Shown here one piece after another: positions 1 to 6,528 of a stretch of 9,558 bases of DNA. Numbering within the stretch: the first letter of the stretch is position 1; every line of letters starts with the position of its first letter. The stretch lies in the NCBI GenBank assembly GCA_015494005.1, contig WGCB01000713.1, positions 1-9,558 on the forward strand, given 5' to 3'. Made by a program: the position numbers and the translations under genes. Origin of the DNA: Caldilineaceae bacterium. Lineage in GTDB: Bacteria; Chloroflexota; Anaerolineae; Caldilineales; Caldilineaceae. A model generated the notes under the pieces. That model was not told the origin of the DNA. It ran no database searches and saw only the letters and a list, made by a program, of their open reading frames with translations.

Positions 1-25
1 ACTCTGTGCCCGAGGCCCCGACACG

Positions 26-55
26 TTCACAGTTATATCAAACTTGTGATACTAT
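26..55 (+). promoter_or_regulatory. Candidate sigma70-type promoter for the glycogen operon
   Basis: This lies in the only clearly AT-rich patch upstream of the first gene. A TTCACA box at 26-31 (5 of 6 to the -35 consensus) is followed after 18 bases by TACTAT at 50-55 (4 of 6 to the -10 consensus). A TG two bases in front of the latter (47-48) gives an extended -10. Transcription would start near 61-63, leaving a leader of about 125 bases before the ATG at 189. TTATAT at 33-38 is an alternative -10. This is pattern matching only. Confidence 0.45.
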
Positions 56-107
56 TTATGGGGCATGGCTTACTGGAAGGCGAACGGATTTTGCAAGCCG
101 TCGTCAC

Positions 108-129
108 GCCCGATCCAAGCCCGATCCAG
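108..129 (+). repeat. Tandem 11-bp direct repeat in the operon leader
   Basis: GCCCGATCCAA at 108-118 is followed directly by GCCCGATCCAG at 119-129, so 10 of 11 bases match. The two copies sit one helical turn apart between the proposed start of transcription and the ribosome binding site. They could be a pair of protein-binding half-sites or a simple slippage duplication. Confidence 0.6.
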
Positions 130-172
130 CCTGACAACACCAACCCACCCAACCCGTCCAAACGCTCAAAAC

Positions 173-178
173 AGGAGG
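173..178 (+). promoter_or_regulatory. Shine-Dalgarno of the glycogen synthase gene
   Basis: AGGAGG at 173-178, continued by AA, lies 10 bases before the ATG at 189. It supports that start over the earlier ATGs at 58 and 65, which are out of frame and have no such motif. Confidence 0.8.
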
Positions 179-188
179 AAATCCTTCC

Positions 189-1988
189 ATGAAAGACGCC
201 TCCGCACCCATCCCCCTGGTCATCCACGCCTCCCACGAGGCAGGCGCCAAGATCGGCGGCATCGGCGCGATGCTGGAAGGGCTGCTCCAGTCCAACACCT
301 ACAACATCGGCGTGAAGCGCACCATGCTGGTTGGCCCCATGTTCGGCTGGGACAGCATGCTCATGGAGCGGCTCAACAGCCCGGAGAACCAGCTCACCAT
401 CCACTACAGCAGCCTCCACGGCGTCTTCGACAACGTGGCGCCCCACATCCGGGAGGCCCTGCAGAAGGTGGAGGAGAGCTATCGGGTGGCCCTCCTCTAC
501 GGCAAGCGCACCTTCGGGGAGCGGGAACACGAGGTGCTTCTGGTGGATGTGAGCAACCCGGACCCGGACTACATCGCCCAGTTCAAGTACCACGTCTGGG
601 AGCACTACGGCATCGACTGCGCCCGCTACAGCCATGACCCGGAGTTCAACCTCTACATGGCCATCGCCCAGCCCCTCTACGCGGCCCTGAAAGCCCTGAA
701 GGTGGACGAGGGCCTCTCTCCGAATGAGCGGTTCATCATCGCCCACGAGTGGCTGGGCATGCCCGTGGTCTTCGCCGCCCAGATGAACGAGCCGGGCCAC
801 TGGCGCACGGTCTTCTATGCCCACGAGATGGCCACCGCCCGCCTCCTGGTGGAATCCCACAGCGGCCACGACACCCGCTTCTACAACGCCATGTTCAAGG
901 CGGAAGAGCAGCACATGGACCTGGAGACGGTCTTCGGGGATCAGAGCTACTTCTTCAAGCACGCCATCATCCGCCAGGCCATCCGCTGCGACAACATCTT
1001 CGCCGTGGGGAGCCTGGTGGTCCACGAGCTGCGCTTCCTGGGCGGCGACTTCACCGACACCAACATCGACGTGGTCTACAACGGCCTGGTCAGCCGGGAT
1101 ATCACCATCGACGAGCGGGTGGAGTCCAAGCGCCGCCTGCAGCAGTACGCCAAGAACCTGCTGGGCTTTCGGCCTGACTTCGTCTTCACCCACGTGACCC
1201 GCATGGTCCTCTCCAAGGGCCTCTGGCGGGACCTGAAGGTGATGGAGCACCTGGACGAACTCCTCTGGCAGGAGGGCAAGACCGCAGTGCTCTTCGTCCT
1301 CAGCACCAGCGTGCCCGCCGGCCGCTCCCCGGAGCTGGTGCGCCAGTGGGAGGCGGAGTACGGCTGGCCGGTGGGCCACCGGGCCGACACCGGGGACCTG
1401 GTGGGGGACGAGATCGCCTTCTTCTTCAACGGGGTGGAGCCCTTCAACCGCACGGCCAAGGCCTGCCGGGTGGTCCTGATCAACCAGTACGGCTGGGATC
1501 AGGAGCACTGCGGCCTGCGCATGCCCGAGGAGATGAGCTTCCCGGACATCCGCCAGGGCACGGACCTGGAGTTCGGCCAGAGCATCTACGAGCCCTTCGG
1601 CATCTCCCAGATCGAGCCCCTGAACTTCGGCGCCCTGAGCTGTGTGAGCAATGTCTGTGGCTGCATCAGCTTCGTGGAATCCGTGGCCGAGGACATTGGC
1701 GGGCCCACCAACCTGGTCATCGCCGACTACGTGACCGTGCCCGAGGAGTTCCCCATCAAGACGCCCTTCGACGCCCTGGACATCGACTGGGGCGTGCGGG
1801 ACTGGGTGGAGACGGAAAACAGCGCCACCGCCGCCCGGGAGATCTTGAACAAGCTGCCCCGCAGCCGCAAGGCCATGCAGAAGATGCTGGAGGACGGCAC
1901 TGCCCTGGCCCATCGCATGAGCTGGGACGTGGTGGCGGAGCGCTTCTTCCTGCCCGGCCTGGAGAAAGCCAGGGAACCCAATGGCTGA
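189..1988 (+). CDS. Glycogen synthase, GT3-like glycosyltransferase (GT-B fold)
   Basis: Product is 599 residues with no signal peptide or membrane segment, so it is cytosolic. It is predicted to add glucose from a nucleotide-sugar to the non-reducing end of an alpha-1,4-glucan. Visible motifs are: an N-terminal KIGGIG loop (21-26), the glycogen-synthase signature near the donor site; LVGP shortly after; AHEWLG (185-190); H212 and R218 in HEMATAR, spaced like the THAT...R acceptor/phosphate residues of eukaryotic enzymes; R338 and K343 in RMVLSKG; and the EX7E pair E468/E476 in YEPFGISQIEP. The order and spacing of FKYHVWE, AHEWLG, DTRFYN, VVYNGL, FNRTAKACRVV and YEPFG recall GT3 (animal/yeast) synthases more than bacterial GT5 GlgA. 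The donor (UDP- or ADP-glucose) therefore cannot be assigned. The start is fixed by AGGAGG. Its last codons overlap the next gene by 8 bases. A GT5-type GlgA is the alternative reading; the glycogen synthase assignment itself is firm. Confidence 0.85.
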   Translation: MKDASAPIPLVIHASHEAGAKIGGIGAMLEGLLQSNTYNIGVKRTMLVGPMFGWDSMLMERLNSPENQLTIHYSSLHGVFDNVAPHIREALQKVEESYRVALLYGKRTFGEREHEVLLVDVSNPDPDYIAQFKYHVWEHYGIDCARYSHDPEFNLYMAIAQPLYAALKALKVDEGLSPNERFIIAHEWLGMPVVFAAQMNEPGHWRTVFYAHEMATARLLVESHSGHDTRFYNAMFKAEEQHMDLETVFGDQSYFFKHAIIRQAIRCDNIFAVGSLVVHELRFLGGDFTDTNIDVVYNGLVSRDITIDERVESKRRLQQYAKNLLGFRPDFVFTHVTRMVLSKGLWRDLKVMEHLDELLWQEGKTAVLFVLSTSVPAGRSPELVRQWEAEYGWPVGHRADTGDLVGDEIAFFFNGVEPFNRTAKACRVVLINQYGWDQEHCGLRMPEEMSFPDIRQGTDLEFGQSIYEPFGISQIEPLNFGALSCVSNVCGCISFVESVAEDIGGPTNLVIADYVTVPEEFPIKTPFDALDIDWGVRDWVETENSATAAREILNKLPRSRKAMQKMLEDGTALAHRMSWDVVAERFFLPGLEKAREPNG

Positions 1989-3054
1989 GCCCAACCTGCC
2001 CATCGAGCCCCGCTACCACCGGCAGACCATCTTCCCGGGCATCGGGCCGGAGGGGCAGGCGCGCCTGGGCCAGGCCACCGTCGTGGTGGTGGGCTGCGGC
2101 GCCACCGGCTCCCACCTGAGCGAGATGCTGGCCCGGGCCGGGGTGGGCAGGCTGCGCATCATCGACCGGGACTTCGTGGAGCTGACCAATCTCCAGCGCC
2201 AGACCCTCTTCGACGAGGAGGACGTGGCCCAGAGTCTGCCCAAGGCCGTGGCCGCGGCCCGGAAACTGGCCCGGATCAACAGCGCCATCACCCTGGAGCC
2301 GGTGGTCGCCGACCTGAACCCGGGCAACGTCCTGGACCTGCTGGCCGACGCCACCCTGGTCATGGACGGCACGGACAACTTCACCGCCCGCTACCTGCTC
2401 AACGACGCCTGCGTCAAGCTGGGCAAGCCCTGGGTCTACACCGGGGTCATCGCGGCCTACGGCATGACCGCCACCCTCATCCCCGAGGGCGCGGCGGAGA
2501 AGTTGCCTGGCCACCGCCAGGTCACCCCGTGCCTGCGCTGCCTCCTGGGGGAGATGCCGGCCCCGGGCACCACCGCCACCTGCGACACCGCCGGCGTGGT
2601 GGGCCCGGCCGTGGCCCTGCTCACCGGCGTGAGCGGGGGGGAAGCCCTGAAGATCCTGGTGGGCACAGGCCAGCTCAACCCGGGCCTGATCCACATGGAC
2701 CTGTGGGAGCACAGCTACGAGGTCTTCCAGGCCTCGTCCCGGGACCCCAACTGTCCGGTCTGCGTCCAGCACCGCTTCCAGTTCCTGGAGGCCAAGGCCG
2801 GCGCCGCCACCGCCACCCTCTGCGGACGCAACGCGGTCCAGGTCTCGGTCATGGGCGGCTCCCGGCTGGACCTGGCTCGGATCGAGGAGCAGCTGCGGCC
2901 TGTGGCCCGGAACATCCGCCGCAACGAGTACCTGCTCAAAGCCGAGGTGGACGGCTACGAGTTCACCGTCTTCCCGGACAACCGGGCCATCATCAAGGGG
3001 ACGGACGACGAGAACCTGGCCAAGAGCCTCTACGCCCGCTACATCGGGGGGTAG
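1981..3054 (+). CDS. ThiF/MoeB/HesA-family E1-like adenylyltransferase
   Basis: Product is 357 residues. The family adenylates the C-terminal glycine of small ubiquitin-like sulfur carriers (ThiS, MoaD) for thiamine or molybdopterin synthesis. Visible are: RYHRQ (11-15) at the N-terminus; the ATP-binding loop GCGATG (38-43); D62/D64 with N70, R73 and K88 in the DRDFVELTNLQRQ...PK block; DGTDNF (129-134, D132); the zinc pairs C184/C187 and C258/C261; and C201 in TCDTAGVVGP, where the family has its catalytic cysteine. A C-terminal extension of about 90 residues begins around LCGRN (279-283) and resembles the tail I remember in Bacillus ThiF. It is not a rhodanese domain. The ATG at 1981 lies within the end of the synthase gene (ATGGCTGA overlap), indicating translational coupling. 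No ThiS, ThiG or MoaD gene is present in the window, so I give no gene symbol. Family certain; substrate unknown. Confidence 0.9.
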   Translation: MAEPNLPIEPRYHRQTIFPGIGPEGQARLGQATVVVVGCGATGSHLSEMLARAGVGRLRIIDRDFVELTNLQRQTLFDEEDVAQSLPKAVAAARKLARINSAITLEPVVADLNPGNVLDLLADATLVMDGTDNFTARYLLNDACVKLGKPWVYTGVIAAYGMTATLIPEGAAEKLPGHRQVTPCLRCLLGEMPAPGTTATCDTAGVVGPAVALLTGVSGGEALKILVGTGQLNPGLIHMDLWEHSYEVFQASSRDPNCPVCVQHRFQFLEAKAGAATATLCGRNAVQVSVMGGSRLDLARIEEQLRPVARNIRRNEYLLKAEVDGYEFTVFPDNRAIIKGTDDENLAKSLYARYIGG

Positions 3055-3075
3055 CCCAGATCGGGGAACCATCCT

Positions 3076-5322
3076 GTGAGCACGCCTGGCAGCAGCCGCA
3101 ACCCAGCTTCCATCCCCACGTTGAATACAGAGGACGTGCGCGCCATCGTGGAGGGCCGCCACGGGGATCCCTTCGCCGTCCTGGGCCCCCACGTGGTGGA
3201 GATCCAGGGCAAGCCCCGGCTGGTGATCCGGGCCTTCCGCCCCCTAGAGGAAGGGGTCACGGTCCTGGATCCCAAGAGCGGCCGCCGCTACCCCATGGAG
3301 AAGGTGCACCCGGCCGGCCTCTTTCAGGCCCTCTTCACCCGGCGCACCAAGCCCTTCCCCTACCGGCTGATCCTCCTGGGACGGGATGGCAACGAGTACG
3401 AGATCGAGGACCCCTACCGCTTCCCGCCCTGGCTCACGGACTTTGAGCTCTACCTCCACGGCGAGGGCAACTACCTGGAGAGCTATCGCAAGCTGGGCGC
3501 CCACTTCCGGGAGGTGGAGGGTGTTCGAGGCGTGAACTTCGCAGTCTGGGCCCCCAACGCCCAACGGGTGAGCGTCATCGGCCCCTTCAACTTCTGGGAC
3601 GAGCGGGTGCATCCCATGCGCTTTCACCCCGGGGCCGGGATCTGGGAGCTCTTCATCCCCAACCTGCCCCAGGGCATGGAGTACAAGTACGCCATCCTCT
3701 CCCGGGTGAACGGCTACAAGGTCGACAAGGCCGACCCCTACGGCTTCTTCGCGGAGCTGCGGCCGGGCACCGCCTCCCGCATCTGGGACATCGACCGCTA
3801 CCAGTGGGGGGACCAGGCCTGGCTGGAGGAGCGGCCCCAGCACCAGGCCCTGGACCGGCCCATCAACATCTACGAGGTGCACCTGGGCAGCTGGAAACGG
3901 GCGCCCGAGACCAACGGCTTCCTCAACTACCGGGACCTGGCCCACCAGCTCGCAGACTACGCGAAGGAAATGGGCTACACCCACCTGGAGCTCCTGCCGG
4001 TGATGGAGCATCCCCTGGACGCCTCCTGGGGCTACCAGGTGACGGGCTACTTCGCCCCCACCAGCCGCCACGGTACCCCGGATGACTTCAAGTACTTCGT
4101 GGACCACTGCCACCAGCAGGGCATCGGCGTGATCATGGACTGGGTGCCGGCCCATTTCCCCATGGACGCCCACGGTCTGGCCTTTTTCGACGGCACCCAC
4201 CTCTACGAGCACTCCGATCCCCGCCTGGGGGAGCACCCGGACTGGGGCACCAAGGTCTTCAACTACGGGCGCAACGAGGTGCGCAACTTCCTCCTGGCCA
4301 ACGCCCTCTTCTGGCTGAAGGAGTACCACATCGACGGCCTGCGGGTGGACGCGGTGGCCTCCATGCTCTATCTGGACTACAGCCGCCAGCCCGGGGAGTG
4401 GGTCCCCAACAAGTACGGGGGCCGAGAGAACCTGGAGGCCATCGACTTCATCCGCCGCTTCAACGAGCTGACCCACGAGCAGGTCCCTGGCAGCCTGACC
4501 GTGGCCGAGGAGAGCACCGCCTGGCCCATGGTCACCCGGCCCACCTACACCGGCGGCCTGGGCTTCGACATGAAGTGGAACATGGGCTGGATGCACGACA
4601 CCCTGGAGTACATGCAGAAGGACCCCATCTTCCGCCGCTACCACCAGAACCTGCTCACCTTCAGCCTCATGTACGCCTTCTCGGAGAACTTCGTCCTGCC
4701 CTTCAGCCACGACGAGGTGGTGCACCTGAAGCGCTCCATGCTGGACAAGATGCCCGGGGATGTCTGGCAGAAATTCGCCAACCTGCGCCTCCTCTACGGC
4801 TACATGATCGGCCACCCGGGCAAGCAGCTCCTCTTCATGGGGGGCGAGTTCGGCCAGTGGCGGGAGTGGAGCGAGGCCCGCAGCCTGGACTGGCATCTGC
4901 TGGAATACCCGGAGCATCGCCAGCTCCAGCACTACGTGGCAGACCTGAACCACCTCTACCAGCGGGAGCCGGCCCTGCACCAGGTGGACTTCCACTGGCA
5001 GGGCTTCGACTGGATCGACTTCAGCGACGTGGACAACTCGGTGCTCAGCTTCCTGCGCCGGGCCGCGGACCCGGAGGAGACGGTGGTCGTGGTCTGCAAC
5101 TTCACGCCGGTGCCTCGGCTGGGCTACCGGGTGGGACTGCCCAAGCCTGGCGCCTACCGGGAGATCTTCAACAGCGACCGGCACGAGTACGGCGGTTCTG
5201 GCGTGGGCAACGGAAGGCTCATCCACGCCCAGGAGATCCCCTGGCAGAACTGCCCCTACTCCGCCCCGCTGAACCTGCCTCCCTTGGGGGTCTTCTACCT
5301 GAAACCGGAGCCCAATTCCTAG
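3076..5322 (+). CDS. glgB: 1,4-alpha-glucan (glycogen) branching enzyme, GH13
   Basis: Product is 748 residues. It cuts an alpha-1,4 glucan chain and rejoins it through an alpha-1,6 bond, creating glycogen branches. It has the full long-form architecture: an N-terminal N1 module with [11 protein letters not shown]; a CBM48 module ([21 protein letters not shown]); the GH13 barrel; and a C-terminal beta domain. Catalytic residues are D425 ([10 protein letters not shown]), E478 (VAEEST) and D546 (FSHDEVV). All three sit exactly 20 positions after the E. coli residues D405, E458 and D526, which supports full-length integrity and the GTG start at 3076. GGGGAA at 3063-3068 is a modest ribosome binding site. 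It begins 21 bases after the E1-like gene and with the synthase forms a glucan-building pair. Neither glgC nor a glycogen phosphorylase or debranching gene is in the window. Confidence 0.97.
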   Translation: MSTPGSSRNPASIPTLNTEDVRAIVEGRHGDPFAVLGPHVVEIQGKPRLVIRAFRPLEEGVTVLDPKSGRRYPMEKVHPAGLFQALFTRRTKPFPYRLILLGRDGNEYEIEDPYRFPPWLTDFELYLHGEGNYLESYRKLGAHFREVEGVRGVNFAVWAPNAQRVSVIGPFNFWDERVHPMRFHPGAGIWELFIPNLPQGMEYKYAILSRVNGYKVDKADPYGFFAELRPGTASRIWDIDRYQWGDQAWLEERPQHQALDRPINIYEVHLGSWKRAPETNGFLNYRDLAHQLADYAKEMGYTHLELLPVMEHPLDASWGYQVTGYFAPTSRHGTPDDFKYFVDHCHQQGIGVIMDWVPAHFPMDAHGLAFFDGTHLYEHSDPRLGEHPDWGTKVFNYGRNEVRNFLLANALFWLKEYHIDGLRVDAVASMLYLDYSRQPGEWVPNKYGGRENLEAIDFIRRFNELTHEQVPGSLTVAEESTAWPMVTRPTYTGGLGFDMKWNMGWMHDTLEYMQKDPIFRRYHQNLLTFSLMYAFSENFVLPFSHDEVVHLKRSMLDKMPGDVWQKFANLRLLYGYMIGHPGKQLLFMGGEFGQWREWSEARSLDWHLLEYPEHRQLQHYVADLNHLYQREPALHQVDFHWQGFDWIDFSDVDNSVLSFLRRAADPEETVVVVCNFTPVPRLGYRVGLPKPGAYREIFNSDRHEYGGSGVGNGRLIHAQEIPWQNCPYSAPLNLPPLGVFYLKPEPNS

Positions 5323-5369
5323 CCGGTCTGGAACCGTCCCTGCCGAGCTGTCAAGAGAAAGCCGCATCC

Positions 5370-6485
5370 ATGGATCGAGAACAACAATCCGCCCTGGTCC
5401 TCGTGGTGGAGGACAACCCAGCCATGAACATGGCCATCTGTGACATCCTGGAGCTCCACGGCTACCGGGTGCTCTCCGCGGCCAACGGCAAGGTGGCCCT
5501 GGAGATGCTCCAGGAGACCCGGCCCGACGTGGTGCTCTGCGACATCATGATGCCGGAGATGGACGGCTACACCCTGCTGCGCCACGCCCGCAGCGACGAA
5601 CGCCTGCGCACCGTGCCCTTCATCTTCCTCACCGCCCGCTCCTCCCCAGAGGACAAACGGGAGGCCAAAACCATCGGCATCGAGGATTACCTGGTCAAGC
5701 CCGTGGAGCCGGAGGACCTGATCCTGGCCATCGAGAACGCCTTGCGCCGCTCCCGGGACGTCACCGCGGAGGCCCAACGGCAGATGGCCAACCTGCGCTC
5801 TCAGATCATCAACACCCTGCAGCACGAGTTCCGCACGCCCCTGACCTTCGTCCTGGGCTATGCGGAGTTCCTGGCCGAGGTGGCCGGCAGCCAGGTGGAC
5901 GTCTCCACCCTCCAGGCCTCCATCGAGGCCATCCTGGAAGGGGGCCAGCGCCTCCAGTCCCTCATCGAGAACTTCCTCCTGCTGGCCGATCTCCAGGGCC
6001 GGGATCGCCTGCCCGAGCCCGTGGAGCCCCTGAACGCCCATCTCCTGCTGAAGACCGTGGCCGGAGAGCTGGAGCCCCAGGCCCAGGAAGCGGGCCTCTC
6101 CCTGATCGTCGCCCCGGAGAACCCAGAGGTCGATGTGGAGGGCTACCGCATCTACCTCCACGATGCCCTGCATCGCCTGGTGATCAACGCCATCCAGTAC
6201 AGCCGACCCGACTCCCAGAAGGTGGTCCTCTCCGTGGTTGTCTCGGACCCCTACGTGGGCCTCCAGGTCCGGGACTGGGGCGTGGGCATCCCCGCGGCGC
6301 AGCTGGCCCACATGCGCCAGCCCTTCGAGCAGGTCAACCGCAACGAACGCACCACCCCGGGCGCGGGCCTGAGCCTGGCCCTGGTCCAGCACGTGGCTCG
6401 GCTCCACGGCGGCAGCCTCTCCATCGACAGCGTGGAGGGCCAGGGCAGCACCTTCACCCTCTGGCTGCCCCGGGCCCTGGACTGA
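5370..6485 (+). CDS. Receiver plus histidine-kinase fusion (cytosolic signalling protein)
   Basis: Product is 371 residues with the order receiver, HisKA, HATPase. The receiver (about 9-125) has acidic residues E14/D15, the phospho-acceptor D58 in CDIMMPEMDG, T88 and K110 in YLVKP. The HisKA helix carries H152 in LQHEFRTPL. The ATPase domain shows N273 (VINAIQYS), the G1 box DWGVGIP (302-308), PFEQV (318-322) and a G2 box GAGLSLALV (331-339). There is no transmembrane segment, PAS/GAF sensor or DNA-binding output domain. Phosphate probably enters or leaves through the receiver and a partner protein. All catalytic residues look intact. It starts 47 bases after glgB with only a weak purine stretch (AAGAGAAAG, 5352-5360) in front, so co-transcription is likely but not certain. 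The signal and partner cannot be read from the sequence. Confidence 0.93.
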   Translation: MDREQQSALVLVVEDNPAMNMAICDILELHGYRVLSAANGKVALEMLQETRPDVVLCDIMMPEMDGYTLLRHARSDERLRTVPFIFLTARSSPEDKREAKTIGIEDYLVKPVEPEDLILAIENALRRSRDVTAEAQRQMANLRSQIINTLQHEFRTPLTFVLGYAEFLAEVAGSQVDVSTLQASIEAILEGGQRLQSLIENFLLLADLQGRDRLPEPVEPLNAHLLLKTVAGELEPQAQEAGLSLIVAPENPEVDVEGYRIYLHDALHRLVINAIQYSRPDSQKVVLSVVVSDPYVGLQVRDWGVGIPAAQLAHMRQPFEQVNRNERTTPGAGLSLALVQHVARLHGGSLSIDSVEGQGSTFTLWLPRALD

Positions 6486-6515
6486 AAACCATCCCTGCCC
6501 CGAAAACCCTGCTGC

Positions 6516-6523
6516 AAAGGAGG
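6516..6523 (+). promoter_or_regulatory. Strong Shine-Dalgarno of nagA
   Basis: AAAGGAGG at 6516-6523 lies 5 bases before the ATG at 6529. It is the best match to the anti-Shine-Dalgarno sequence in the plus-strand cluster and decides the nagA start. It suggests nagA is translated independently of the kinase gene in front of it. Confidence 0.85.
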
Positions 6524-6528
6524 AGAAC

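Noticed and set aside
65..637. An upstream open frame starting at 65 before the synthase gene.
   Set aside because: It runs out of frame into the synthase gene, has no Shine-Dalgarno and shows no protein-like composition.
33..2003. A 656-codon open frame on the minus strand opposite the synthase gene.
   Set aside because: Its translation is a low-complexity His/Val/Gly/Ala mix with no recognisable motif. It is the usual antisense shadow of a GC-rich gene with biased third positions; the plus-strand gene has clear motifs and a Shine-Dalgarno.
1756..3192. A 478-codon minus-strand frame across the synthase/E1 junction.
   Set aside because: No motif and a shadow-type composition. It crosses two well-supported plus-strand genes.
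3244..5367. A 707-codon open frame on the minus strand opposite glgB.
   Set aside because: Same antisense-shadow composition. GlgB on the plus strand has all catalytic residues at the expected spacing.
4398..5369. A possible 324-residue N-terminal extension of the receiver-kinase protein reaching back into glgB.
   Set aside because: The extension is Pro/Arg/Gly-rich out-of-frame reading of glgB. The receiver domain begins properly just after the ATG at 5370.
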